This document shows positions 26,273 through 39,217 of a stretch of DNA of 64,000 nucleotides, in pieces; within the stretch, counting starts at the first letter, position 1; each line of letters opens with the position of its first letter. Origin of the DNA: Rhopalosiphum padi (lineage: Eukaryota; Arthropoda; Insecta; Hemiptera; Aphididae); the NCBI RefSeq assembly GCF_020882245.1, contig NC_083599.1, forward strand, positions 50,680,748-50,744,747, given 5' to 3'. The notes below the pieces were generated by a model that was not told the origin of the DNA, ran no database searches, and saw only the letters and a list, made by a program, of their open reading frames with translations. A program made the translations under genes and the position numbers.

Positions 26273-29200
26273 ATATTTAAAAAAATAAATTTCATCTGAA
26301 CGACGTACAAATCTTTCAAATTCTTTAAAAATATGAATTTCATTCATGTTCATGATCTATATTTGATATATAATAGTGATGAGTGACGTTTACTTGTCGT
26401 TCACAAAATATCAATGTGAACACATTTTTTTTAAACGCTGAATCATTGACTTACACTATTGATTACTATCTATAACTATTATACTTATTTTTATAGTCTG
26501 TGTGACTGTGTTTCTATATCCATGTACATTTAGCCGTATGCATATATATCGATTTAAATACAGTTTAAAAAACTATTTAGATATACATATATGGCTATGA
26601 CACTTGTAGCTTAAGTAGATAAATAAGTTATTGTAAATCAGTTATCAATAATGGTTACAGGTTTAGAGAATGCATTGTTTTCGATCGAGCGCGTGTACTC
26701 GTATAATACGTATTACCTGTATAGTATACATATATACAGTATATATATATGTAAGTATACATATAACATATTATTATACTAAAAAAAAAAATAATAATTA
26801 AAGGTATACTAGAATCAAAAATTCATTTCTATGAAATTGAACATTTTTATTAAAACATTAAACGATTGTAAACAATTTAAAATATACATTAAATTACATT
26901 AAATATACATTTGCATTACATAAAAACCTGACAAAAAGATCGATGAAGAATCGTCAGACATTTTTACGATTAATTATAAATATAATAAAACACAATTAAT
27001 TGTTGAACCATATTTCTGAATTTAATGTAGTATAGTATAGTTATAATTCCGTTTATGTTTCGTACAACTTCGACTATTTTTTAAACGTTTGTTTAGTCAT
27101 TCGTAATTCAATTATATTTGAACCAATACAGTTTTACTTAGAACTCATTGCAGCTTAGTGCTCAGTTATAGTTACTAAAATATATATCAGTTATCAGCTG
27201 TCATATCAAGCCAATAAATGCCAACGATATTATAAGGTTAAAATTGGCAGGTCATATTTTTATTAAACTGGGCCCAGTGGTCCACATGGTGTAATATGTC
27301 ACGTACTACGTAGTACATTAGTGATGCCAATATTTTTTTCTCGTTTTGATTTATTATACCTAATGGTTAATCTGTACCTATGTCAGTTGTCACGATGGCG
27401 TGACAACTATATTATATGATATAATATTATGTAGCTACATACTACATAGCTAGGCACCTATAATATACAGTACTTGCAATATACTCCAAGCCTAAACCCT
27501 TAAGGTAAAGATACTATAATGCATAAAATATATTTTAATTTATTAATTCCATGTAAAGTTGTATTGTATTCAATACAACTAAATGATAGTTAATATTTGA
27601 TTTAATTTAATAAAATGACACTGCTCGAAATAAATCATATCATCATTGTATACCTAACATTATATATTATGTATATTATTTACGAGTATACACCTTTAAA
27701 TTTTTGATAACAACTGATATTCGAGTTTAGAGTAGTTCAGCTATAGAAGAAAAAAATACCACTATTTTTTAACGGCGAAAAGTAATGACTATGGAGGGAA
27801 TGCAGATAGCCTAGATATACCTACGAGTATATGCAAAATAATTGTCACGTGTCAATATTGGTGATCAAAGTTACCTCATATTTTACACAACTCGTTTTAC
27901 TTGTATTATACGAACTTTCATCATATGATGTAAATATTAAATAACATAGTTACACGACTATGTAGGTATATTTATTATTTGGTAAGTACCTATATATTTA
28001 TGTGTTATAGCTCATTACACCTATATATATAGCTATGTATCCTCGATTGTTCATTCAATGGTAATAATAAAAATGCGTATTTTCTTCCGCGCGTGGACTT
28101 ATAAAATTATAAATAATGCATTTTTTATTTTCGTTTAACCATATCATATACCACAAACCTGCTGCGGACTGTTTATACATTATAACTCATTACAAAAAAA
28201 AAAAAACAAAAAAAAAAAACATGATTTAAAATTGTAATTTGTATTTAACGTCTTAGACGACCGTTTTCATGATGCTATTGTTTAACTACGACCCTATGCC
28301 TTCGAATGACTAATGAGCAATATTTTGTTTTGAAGTACACTTATAGTGTTACAGAAATATTAAGTAGTGTAGTTTATATTTTAATAATGTTTTGATCCTT
28401 ACAAGTTGTACGCACTTCAATAAATGTACCTATTAATAGTGAATATACGTTTATTAATATTAAATTTTAGTTTAATAAGATATATTCCTTAAAATAAACT
28501 CGCAACTCATTGAAAACTTTATTGTATAGATTTTTTACATAGAACAAAGAAAGATTTTAAGAGCAATTCAGTTGACCCAATATTTTTGTTAAAATTTAAC
28601 TAAAAATACAATTGTTTATATAATTATACTCTATAATTTTTTTAATATCTTCGAAACCATTATGACATTTGAAAGTTCACAAGTTGTATAATATATACGT
28701 ATATACTATTATACCATCTTTATATATTTTAGTCAGTTTTCAACCTATTTAAAGGTATAATTATTTATTTATACACATCATATTATAGTCTATAGATATT
28801 GAATTGACATTTTTTCAAATTTTTATAAAACTAAAAAGTAGATTTGTTTCACTTTCGATTTAAAATAAAGGTAAAAATAAAAATAATCTAATTTATTTAA
28901 TTATAAAAAGAGTTTATAATTAATTAGATTTGTTTGGTCTTTGGCCAAGGATGAAGTATAATATATACATTATAGTTATATTTCGTATCAAATTAAATCG
29001 CGAGAACTGGGACTGGGAAGTTAAGTATTTATTGTAATTGTATACCGCTAATATATTTAATTAATTTCCATTATATTTATACTGCGTTACGCATTTTCTT
29101 ATCGGTGACTATAAGGTTTCCATTCTTGCAACTATCGATATGCGTATGATACAACTTTTATTTTAACTGAAATTCTGCTGCGACAAATACCTATTTACAC

Positions 29201-29671
29201 CTAACCATTATATTTTTATTTAATTTTTGTTTTGTCTTGCATTAATATTTAATAATTGCAGCATCAATTAACAAAACCTTCATCACACAATAATTATAAT
29301 GGACATTTATTATGATAGATTTTCATATTGACGTCCGACCAAATCAGTGAGTTATAGTAAGATACTTTCAATCAGTATTTAGATGATACAAATACATTTT
29401 TCAGAAGCATCTTGAGAGTATATCTTAAGTTACATTTAAAATACAATAATTTTTATGTCAGTCTTTAAATATAATTTTATACTTTTATACATATACAATG
29501 AAATTATCATTCAAATATTATGATCTTTAGTAATAATATCTATAAATTTATGATATATAGATCATAGCATAACAAAATAAAATAAAAATACAGGCTTAAT
29601 GGGTAAATATATAATATATAGGTATATAATTATGTTTACAAAAACTAATATATATAGCAATAACTTATTGT

Positions 29672-29782
29672 AGTTAAAAAGTATCTAATATTTTGTATCT
29701 AAAACTTGGATACAGATTTTTTTTTAGAAAGTATCATTAGATACTGTATCTTAGATACATCACAGCACTGATCCCACTCCTT
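29672..29782. repeat. GTATCT/AGATAC-rich dispersed repeat fragment
   Basis: About six GTATC/GATAC words occur in about 100 bp (AGTATCTAATATTTTGTATC, TTGGATACAG, TTAGATACTGTATCTTAGA), followed by CACAGCACTGATCCC. This pattern resembles from memory a dispersed element frequent in aphid genomes. There is no coding capacity. Confidence 0.4.
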
Positions 29783-30319
29783 ACTATAGTGACTATAATA
29801 CCGATTTCGATAAATATAGTACTATATACGTATATGATATACGTAAGTTTTTTTTTCTCCCCAAAAACTAAAATATACGAACAATACTGTTTCGGCTGGA
29901 AAAAAAAAATACGTTTTCGTTTTTTCGTATAAGCAATTGTACCTGTATATTATTATATGCATATACACAATAAAGGTGCCGGCCTCCCGCGCGTTTAAAA
30001 CCTTTATATAATATTATTATATTATAATATACCAAACGATGTTCCAACGTTTTATACTCAGGTATGCGCGCGTATAATATTCATATATATATATTATATT
30101 AACATAATATATTATATTTATGTATTAAAATACGCTATTATTATTATTATTATTTAAAATATGTTCCGTGTAATGTATTACTACAGCAGTTATTATAATA
30201 TGTATATATTATGTATACACGAGAAGAAATATGAAAGAGAAGACAGTGATGAAAAAAAGAATAAATCTACGTATTGAAGACAAACGTATATATAAAAAAT
30301 ATAATATTATATATTAGAA

Positions 30320-30393
30320 AGGAACCGAGTCGGCGGCGGTAATAATATAATACGCGCGTCGTGTACACACACGTACGCGAGCGAGTATATTTA

Positions 30394-30428
<35 letters not shown>

Positions 30429-31400
30429 CACCTATGTGATGGAAAAAAATATTTAAATGAGAGGATTTAAAAAAATATATATATATATATGCGTATATGT
30501 ATAATACCGTCGTATATGCGAGTATATACTGGAATATTATACATGCATATATACACATACACATACATGCATATATATATATATATTATACTGTACATAG
30601 CGGCACTCAGCAGGATGTCTGTGCGCTGCCACGCAGTGACTCGCCGCGCGCGTTTCTACGTGTGTGTGTGTGTGTGTGTATATGGAAAAAACCCATCCCG
30701 TTCGCGGCTATCTCTCGCCACATAGAGACGGAATCCTATACTGCCGCCGCCGAAGACCAGTAACACGACTGCATTGGCTATATTATATTATTATACACGA
30801 GCGGCGGTCGCGGCGGCTGCGGCTGCGGTGGCGGAGGCGGTCGAACGGGATTCCCGCTGTGAGCGCGCTGCAAAAGTCTGCCGGCACACCGCCGCGCGAT
30901 ACCGGCGGCGTCGCGGCGTCGGCGTCGTCCCGCGCGCTGATTTATCACACTAAACCGAAGCTGACGACTGTTGTTGTTGTTGTTGTTGTTGTTTCACTTA
31001 TCCCCTTATTATATTATATTGGAGTGTATGGTATGTATGTATGTATGGTGTACACGTAATATCATATTGTATATATAGGTAGGTAGGTAAGGTACCTATA
31101 TTATTATTGCCATCTCTGCGTGCGACCTTCTCCGCGCAGCACCGCCGTATCGTCGTCGGTCGCTCTCGCATCAGCACCTCTTGACGGACGACGGACCGCG
31201 CGAGCGATGGATATCTGTACGAAATATCTCTCTAAAATACACGCGATTTAATATTTATCGCGTACGCGTTTTTAACTCCGTATACCCGGTCGCCGTCGCC
31301 GTCGCCGCTGCGCGATACCGCATATTATATATACATATATGTATACGCGGGTATACACCGCATGAATATAATACTCGGCCGGCCAATCTATCGTCGGTTA
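30320..31400. promoter_or_regulatory. second isolated GC/CpG-rich island
   Basis: GC- and CpG-rich sequence is interspersed with TA and GT tracts. The densest parts are 30,600-30,720, 30,795-30,970 and 31,110-31,320. Repeats include TG at about 30,661-30,679, GTT at about 30,969-30,992 and GTAT units near 31,030-31,050. Overlapping open frames of 80-130 codons are low-complexity and carry no known domain, so none is called. The block lies about 7 kb upstream of hth exon 1 and could be a distal promoter, an upstream non-coding exon or an enhancer. Confidence 0.35.
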
Positions 31401-31670
31401 TCAGAGACGTACCTTTATATGTATAATATACATAAATATTATATTTTGTTGGAGCTGACAGTTCGGTTTTAGTGGTGTTTATGTGTGTGTGTGTGTGTAT
31501 GTGTTCAGTGCCCGTTTATATTCCTCTTTATATAAACGGATCCCACGATGTATAATAATATATACATAATATACGTATATAGAGGTACATATTATACACT
31601 TTAGGTAGGTATAACGCTGCACATGTCTGAAGACCATTGTGCATTGGTTAGGTAAGGTTGGTATGTATGT

Positions 31671-31733
31671 GTATATATATATATATATATATATAGCTGC
31701 AGGTATATATATATATATATATATACGTATATA
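31671..31733. repeat. paired TA dinucleotide tracts around AGCTGCAGG
   Basis: A (TA)n tract of about 25 bp, a short AGCTGCAGG spacer and a second (TA)n tract of about 20 bp form a potential cruciform. It is a simple-sequence repeat. Confidence 0.85.
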
Positions 31734-32394
31734 ATGCAGGTTTTGTCCACTTGCAGTACAGGTCATAATATTTCACAAACTTGTAACCTCAACGAAAAAT
31801 AATATTATGTATAATACGGAATTTATATATAAATATAATAAGTATATAAGTATACTGAGCGCATTATATACGGATACCTAAAAATACGCGTCTTTAGCAG
31901 TATACCTGTCTATATATATGTAAGTGTACTTCAGCTGATACTGTATATATATATATATATATACATAATTGATCATATCTGTATTATATATAGATTCTAC
32001 GATAGAAGTATTTGGAGCCCGGGAGTAATATAAAATTAGTGAAATGAATAAAGAAACACCGCCCCTCCAAATCGAAATCATGTTTATCGTCTATAATATA
32101 TGGATAATATTATTACTATACATATTAAGTACCTATATGATATGTTTTGTTCGAGATACAGACGTAAAGCAATAACTGCAATAATAACATCATAATAATA
32201 CTGAAAAATGCGTATTTATAGGTAAATATATTACATAGGTACTGCATAATTATGTATATTTTATTCATTTGAATTGTAATCTGTACATTATATAGGTATA
32301 CACTATACATTATATATATAGTAGGGGATTTTGAATTCTGTTTTATATGTCTTTGGCTATATCTTAATTATTCAGTAGATCATCCGGTACATAT

Positions 32395-32525
32395 ATACAC
32401 AGGATGGTAAATAGGCTCTGTCATCGTGATGTGCTAAGCGAACGGTGCCCATGCAGGGCAAGAGTCACCATTTGGCATTTGCCCCCTCCGCATATCCGGT
32501 GCTGCATGTCTACATGCTTATAAAT
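32395..32525. mobile_element. GC-balanced patch, possible transposon remnant
   Basis: About 130 bp of balanced sequence begins ACACAGGATGGTAAATAGGC. The reverse complement ends TACCATCCTGTGTATA, a type of end seen in some insect repeats. No frame or second end was found. Identity is uncertain. Confidence 0.2.
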
Positions 32526-34412
32526 AATATGTATATATAAAATAAACTCATACCTATGTATAATATGTTGTATATAGAAGGGATGTACCGGATAAACTAT
32601 TTTTAAATCTCTGAAAATCGCTTGACGTAACCTGACGTTTAGAACGTTTGAATGACTTTTGCTTTATTATATATACAGAACTAAACTTTTGTATACCTAT
32701 AACCTTATAAACTTTTTTAGGGAATACGATAAAATTTCCGCGATTTGACTAATTTAAATAATAGTGTGAAGGGTTGACATCACTTAATAATATGATAAGT
32801 GATTTTACACGCAATATATACATTTATAATATTAAGTTATTATTTATAACTAATAGGAAATAACTAATGAAATAAGATAACAAAAAAATTAAAAATTAAG
32901 AATAAAAATGAACATAAATATATACATTAAAAGTAAATTAATAAATATTATAAATTATTTATTTAACAAAAATATTTTAAATATTATAAAATGTATATCA
33001 TCGCACAATACATTATTATAGTTTAAGTACCTATATATATATAATAATTATACTATTATATATTATAGTTGCATATTCCATGTATACATTTTAAATAAGG
33101 CTAATGTACAGGTAATTTATTCATATAGGTATATATTACGATATATAATATAATAAAATTATATTTGTTATTTGTGTATTTTAAATATTTATAACTACCT
33201 AAATATCACTGTTATACCTAATTGTATATTATTTCACAATATTAAGACATTTATACAAATAGTGATATTGGATATAATATATATTATGCTGTTTATGGGT
33301 GTAACACTATAATAGTTATTAAATAATATGTGTAAGTTATTACACTTATCAAGGTTTCTTTTATTAAGATTTGAAGAATTTGTTATTGCAGGGTGTACTA
33401 AAACAAAGCTCAGATTTAATAGTATATAGATGTCTTTTCTTGCGATTAATATGATAAAAATTTAATTTTTATCTAATTTAAATAAATTTGTTTCGTACCA
33501 TATTACTCATATTGTAATGAATAACTAATTTATTTTTATTTTTTTCTCTTTTCTTCGAAATGTACATTTTCGCTAATCGTTGGCAATATTTTATTACTCT
33601 GATTGTAAATTGTGTTTGTTTACCTACTAAAGCATCATTAAAAATATGACATATTTTTATACATTGTCGTCAAAATTATTTCGTTTGTAATCATTGTAAT
33701 CGGAATAATACTGTAGATTATTATGTAGTTTTTTCAAATTCCGTTTTGAATTTTGGAAAAGGAACAATTAATTTAATTTTTTTACAGGTAAGTTATTATT
33801 AATAAAGAATACCTACTTAAAACTAAATAAAGAAATTTTTTAAGAAATTTTTTTTATAGTTTATATTCGCTAAGTTGATCGGATAATAGACAATTCTTTG
33901 TAATATAGCTTATATAAACTATATGTCTATATTAGGTACAATAGTTATATAATATAATAGGTACCTATATATCTTGTCCAGTAGATCCTCGTTTCATTCG
34001 AGATTAATTATTTAATTTAGTATATAGTTATGTATAACAAGTAAGGTACCTATATATACATCGCATTATAGTATAATTGATTTAAATAATTTATATTTTT
34101 TAACGAGTACATGTATACAAATTATTACTATAACTATTATATACCTTTAAATATTGTTTGTATTTATAATTTATGTTAATTACAAGTCGACTTATATCTA
34201 TAAAATATGATATATATTTTATATGCCTAATATAAATATAGGATATTTATAAATGATATATTTACGGAGAGGAAAAGAATGGTATTTAAATGTATGAAGA
34301 TCCCATATTATATATACCTGTAGGTGTAACAATAAACAGTAAAGATAGATCGGGCTGGAGGTCTTCACGAGTGTACCAAACCGGCAGCTACGGGTTGCAC
34401 ACATAGGTATAG

Positions 34413-34720
34413 TTCATGAGAGAGAATGAGAGTCGGTGAGATAGATGAGAGAGATAGTGACAATGAAGAAGAGAGGGATAGAGTGAGTGAGAGAGAGACA
34501 GAACGAGAGTGAATGAAAGGGAGGCGATAACCAAAGGACGACAACGACCACGGTGGTGGTTTTAGAAGAGTAGAGAGTGGCGGCGGTGGCGAAAATCGAT
34601 TGCCGCCGACGGGGTAGCCAGGTGTTTAGCAGTGGTGTGAACGTGCGCGAGTGTGTGTGTGCATGTGGCGTCGTCGTCATTGGCGTTAACGTCGGAGGTG
34701 GGATTAATATATTATTACAA
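34413..34720. promoter_or_regulatory. GA-rich tract and adjoining GC-rich patch
   Basis: 34,413-34,525 is almost pure purine on the + strand with many GAGAG words. It is followed by a GC-richer stretch with GGTGGT and GTGTGT repeats to about 34,720. GAGAG is the core site of GAGA factor (Trl) in flies. Such tracts occur at promoters and Polycomb/Trithorax response elements. The 124-codon minus-strand frame here (34,414-34,788) is low-complexity Ser/Thr/Leu and is not called. Use as a regulatory element is inferred. Confidence 0.35.
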
Positions 34721-35999
34721 TAATATATATATATAATATGTGCATGTGCATATGTGTACCTATATATATGTATATAAGTACTGCTCATAATAATCTATAT
34801 ATAGCGTATATTATATATGCACACACTGTATATGTACATGGTTAGGGCATTTTATTACTTGTACATTACGAACTCGTCTATATTGTATATAGGGGTAAAA
34901 AATATCGCGTAAAACAGTATAAGTATTAGAGGGGTTTGTCCCCCATCGTACACACATAAATACGAGTATAGCCGCGAATAAGTATACAAGTATAACATAT
35001 AATATACGTACTTATACCCAGATACGCCACATTACGTATTTCTAAATCAATTCGGTAATACCTACGAGCACGCAACATAGACGACATCTATATAGGGAAT
35101 TATAGGGATATTATATACCTTTATATATACGCAAATTAAATTTAACGTGTGTATAAATGTCTAACTATCATCATATATGAATATTTCGCTGTTCGACCGC
35201 AACGTGACAACGTGTTAAAAAGTATACTTTTACCTATACCTCTATATATATACAATGGTGACGGATAGATCTCTATCTTCGCACTTCGCTCCTTCGTCTC
35301 ATTGTACATTGGTAGAGGTATACATAATACTATATATTATGTGCTGCATGTGCACAAGTAAAGTGTAATCGCAGAAATAAAATATAGATACTTATAACAA
35401 TGTGTATACCTACTATATACCTATATAATGTTATTATATTGTAATAGCGTTTTCGAGTGGTTCTCTCGAATAAACACGCGGTATATATAATATAATAATA
35501 TTATTATATGGTCGGGCCGTACTCGCCAGGAACCTATTACAATAATAATAATATTATAATATCTGCGGAGCGTATGTGTAGATGTATATAGGGTTTATAC
35601 ACTATATTATGCACTCGTGTTATACAAACACGCCGCGTATACACAAATATAAATATTAAATTATTATAAAAAAATATTATGATATGTATTATTCGCAGTG
35701 TAATCAGAATCGTCTCCTATCGTATACGATTAAATAAAAAAATGATATATTATGTATTGTGTATTAACGTATAAATCGTAAGTGTTATACGTGGTGAATG
35801 CTGTCTACGTAGTTAAACGTTACTACACATTATATTGACGAGTATATTATTATTATTATTATTATTATATATAGGTACACATCATGACGACGACGATGAC
35901 GGCGTAATTGTATACAATATAATGTACGTGCGTAGGTAGTCCATTGATTTATAACAATTAAAAGATAATGTAACGTGTCGTGCGGCAGTTTATATATTA
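34721..35999. other. AT-rich spacer upstream of the hth CpG block
   Basis: No gene is recognisable. There are small balanced patches (about 35,180-35,300) and an ATT repeat at about 35,849-35,870. CpG content rises towards the right edge. Confidence 0.6.
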
Positions 36000-36592
36000 T
36001 TATTTTCATTCGGTAAGTTTGCTGGGGAAAAAAAAAAGCGCCGCCACCACCAACACGGTGGGTATTGACAAAAGAGCGTGTCGTGTTGATTTCCGAGCGC
36101 GCGCGCGGAGATAATAGACGGGTCCGGTTCGCGCGCGCGGCATGCACGTACCACACACAACCGAAATCGAACTTTTCAACCGCCGCGCACACAACAAAGC
36201 TCGGCGGCGGGAAGGTACGGAGTGTTGTCTTTCGGACGGGCTCCGAGGGGATGGTAAGCGGGGAAATAGGGGTGGGGCATGTCGGTTGTGCGCGGTTCGG
36301 GTGGCTGGCAGGTCGTCGGGCGCGGGGCCCGGGCGGCCACCACCGCCGTCGGTTAGGCTGTGCGGACGGACGGACGAACTGTGCGCGCGTAACGGACGGA
36401 CGGACGGACGGACGGACGGACGGTCGACGACGGGTGACGGCACGGGCGGAGGTGAGGCTCCATTTTTGTCACGTGACCACCACACGGTGGGCGGTCGTAA
36501 GCGGCGTTGGCCACGCCCACTACGCGATGCCGAGCACATGCGTGCGAGGCCCCGTCCCGCCGCCCCGACCTGACCCACAGCGTCACCGTCGT

Positions 36593-36624
<32 letters not shown>

Positions 36625-37560
36625 TCGTATCCACCGCCACATCGCAAACCGTTCGCGCGCGCACTCTGTACGCCCGCCGCCGTCGTGAACACGGGCCCGC
36701 CGACACTACACGACACAGCCGGTCCGTCGTCCAGTTTAGTATTCGACTCGTCGTGTGTTGCGCGCGCTCGTACGTTGCGATCTTCGTCGTGTGGAAAAAT
36801 ATTAATAATAATATCAACAACGCGCGCGCGTTTACGTGACTGTGTGATTTTCGCGTGTGAGTACTACGCGCGCGTGTGTTTTTTTTTTCGGTCCGACCGC
36901 ATTTATTAATATCGTATATACGGCAGCAGACGGTACAGTCGTTTTACCCGCGGTCCGTTAGTCTCTCGTGTGTTCAAGACGCACGTCACACCGCGTACGT
37001 ACGTGTGTGTGTGTTTGTGAGTTCGTGTGTGCGAGCGCGTGGTGTTTCCGCGTGCCGGTCAAAGTTTTTTCCCTCCCGGCACCAAGAGATCCGACGGGAA
37101 GAGACGAGATATAGCGGCCACCGGACCAGCGAGACCGCGCAACCACGACCGTCACACCGGGGTACGACTAACAACTTAGTCATACCCGCGTACTCGACGA
37201 CCACCGGTGTGGTGTGCCCCCTGATCTCTGTATATTCTGCTGCTGCGACGACCACCACGACGAGATACGCCGCATCGGACAGGGCACGTCGTACACCGCA
37301 CGTTTTTGCGCGCCGAAATGCGACGTCCCGATCAGCTGGCGTGCAGCAGCAGCACTATTAGCAGCAGCACCGGCAGCAGCAGAAACAGCAACAGCAGCAG
37401 CGTATCGAGCAGCACAAGCAGTAGTGGCCACCGCCGTTATCGTACCGTCGTCGCCGCCGCCACCGACGCCGCCGTCGTAGTAGTTAATACGCCGCTTTGC
37501 GAAAGATAATAACCGCCGCGCCGCCGCCGTCGCTGTCGTCGTCGTCGATCATTCTGTTTA
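36000..37560 (+). promoter_or_regulatory. hth: CpG-rich block, likely hth promoter / 5' leader
   Basis: This is the longest and strongest GC/CpG-rich block in the window, ending about 570 bp before the hth start codon. It contains a GGAC microsatellite, CGTCGTCGT/CGCCGCCGC runs (about 36,583-36,625) and CAG/AGC runs (about 37,343-37,402). Open frames in several registers, including a 236-codon minus-strand frame, are mutually overlapping and low-complexity, as expected from CpG-rich DNA. I see no clear TATA box. Donor-like sites (for example GGTAAGC near 36,250 and GTGAGTAC near 36,857) make a spliced leader possible, but I cannot place the transcription start. The location fits a developmental-gene promoter; the assignment is inferred from position and composition. 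Confidence 0.5.
36360..36424. repeat. GGAC tetranucleotide microsatellite
   Basis: GGAC units occur at about 36,365-36,376 and again at about 36,394-36,422, separated by a short unique segment, inside the CpG-rich block. Confidence 0.9.
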
Positions 37561-38128
37561 TTATCATTTTTCAATAAAAATATAGATTACCTCTACTGCC
37601 ACACGCACACACATATAATATATATATATGCTATATATGCACGAGTGTGCCGCCGTTCGTTTTGTATACATGTTTTTTGATTTTTTTTTTAAAAGTATTT
37701 CTTTTTCCTGTTGAAACCCGTCTATACGACAGCGATCAGCAACTGCAGCTGCAGTGTATCACAATCGCGTTGACAATTATATATCTGTGTATATTATAAT
37801 ATACCTAATACGGTCTTAATGTTCACTTAACGTACCTACATACCTATATTTGCAATTATTTTTGTATTATACCGTCGTTCACGCTGTTTTGTCGTTGATA
37901 TAATATACCAATACTGCAACGTATAATATATTTCGAATAAGCTTAAATTAAAAAAAAATAGTTCTCAATATCGCGTGTTAACTGGTTGCAGTGATCTTAT
38001 ATACACAACAACTATAATAGTAATAGTTTTAAACGGTCTGCTGTTGGTATACAAAAGCAGCCACAACGGCGATAAACAACTACATAAGTAACAGCAGCAG
38101 CAGCAACAGCAGCGGCTCCTCCAGCAAC
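37561..38128 (+). other. hth: region between CpG block and hth ATG; proximal 5' leader
   Basis: The AT content rises again here; an AATAAA occurs near 37,573. The last ~100 bases are probably hth leader. An in-frame TAA at 38,030-38,032 lies 33 codons before the start codon, with no intervening ATG in any frame. TTGCAG at 37,985-37,990 could be a leader acceptor, but its pyrimidine tract is weak. The AGC-rich run just before the ATG does not need to be translated, since the in-frame stop separates it from any upstream start. Confidence 0.5.
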
Positions 38129-38143
38129 ATGGCTCAACCCAGG
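38129..38143 (+). CDS. hth: homothorax coding exon 1 (MAQPR)
   Basis: This is the start codon and first five codons of homothorax, a TALE-class homeodomain cofactor of Hox and PBC (Extradenticle) proteins in the nucleus. The exon reads ATG GCT CAA CCC AGG and ends at a good donor, GGTGAGTG, leaving phase 0. MAQPR joined to YDE of the next exon reproduces from memory the conserved N-terminus of fly Hth. The start is supported by an in-frame TAA 33 codons upstream and the absence of any other ATG in between. Splitting the N-terminus after five codons with a long first intron (5,495 bp here) is an unusual layout that would defeat gene finders relying on open-frame length. Confidence 0.9.
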
Positions 38144-39181
38144 GTGAGTGTTTATGTATGTATTATTGTGCGTTTTTATATCTACTTAAGATTACGATAT
38201 TATTATATACCTAGCTATAGTTATGTATACAATATTATTTATATGAACGACAATAATATTACGACGAATAAAACATAATATGCATCGGACCGGTCGTAAT
38301 ATATATATATTATTATTATTCGTGCTGAACAACATTTTTATATATTTAACAATAATAATCCGTTTAAAAAGCCGCGTGTTCGTCATTGAGACTCGTGGCT
38401 GCATCGGCGGCGTTAGATTCGTTTTCGTTTATGCGACATTCCAAGTTATGACGGTGATTATTTTATTTTAAACCCGCATAGTATGCGAAACGATCGACTA
38501 TTAATAACGCGGTTGTGGTATAGGTACTTTGCCAGGACGTTATCATCAATAACCGCGTCAACAAAACGTACCTACCTATACCTACATATATAACAACAAT
38601 GATACTGTAAATCGTAATACCTAATATCATGTATATTATATATATTTAACTATAATATTATACAGTTTACGTCTCGGCGACAACTAGGCATATCGTGAAC
38701 AATGTGTTTAGTGTTTTTCGTATACTATGTATGCTCCGCGTACGTATAAAATGGTCTATACACGATGACTTAGTATTACATAACGCCACTATATAATACC
38801 ACCCTTTGAAGTGCTGGCGTGTACGAACCGAGGCCATGTGGCTTTTGTTATTTTTATTCCTTCGTTTTGTCACTTTTGTCTTAACGCCGCCGTCGCCTCC
38901 GCCCACCGCCGTCGTCACTTAAACGTAGGTACTTGCGGGTTTTTTTTATAATACTTTGAATAATAGGTATATACCGTGTATGGTGCGTATTATGTTTTGC
39001 TCGGAATGATGTGTGTGTGTGTACAATTATTGTGGTTATTGTTATTATTATTATTATTTGTTCGTGTTTTATCTTAAATTATTATATATTATATTATAAT
39101 TTATAATAAGAATAACATTTACTGTGGTTAATTAAACATTTACCATAACAATATATATAATACGTCTGTATACATGCACTT

Positions 39182-39217
<36 letters not shown>

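Larger units (their letters stand above)
24961..30300. other. AT-rich intergenic spacer
   Basis: No gene is recognisable. It contains two adjacent hairpins at about 26,177-26,272 and a dispersed-repeat fragment at about 29,672-29,782, both listed separately. It also has AT tracts (about 25,906-25,922; 26,735-26,750) and poly-A interrupted by C at about 28,192-28,220. Confidence 0.65.
31401..34412. other. AT-rich intergenic spacer
   Basis: No gene is supported. A double TA tract (31,671-31,733) and a GC-balanced patch (about 32,395-32,525) are listed separately. The rest is AT-rich with many TATATA and TAGGTA words. Confidence 0.65.

Noticed and set aside
30664..31059. 131-codon plus-strand open frame
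   Set aside because: Derived from GT, GTT and GCG simple repeats inside a CpG-rich block; no family resemblance.
34414..34788. 124-codon minus-strand Ser/Thr/Leu-rich frame
   Set aside because: It is the complement of the GA-rich tract; low complexity only.
36006..36716. 236-codon minus-strand open frame and overlapping plus-strand frames (207, 143 codons) upstream of hth
   Set aside because: Gly/Asp/Arg homopolymer-rich, frames open in four registers at once because stops are rare in GC-rich DNA; no recognisable motif.
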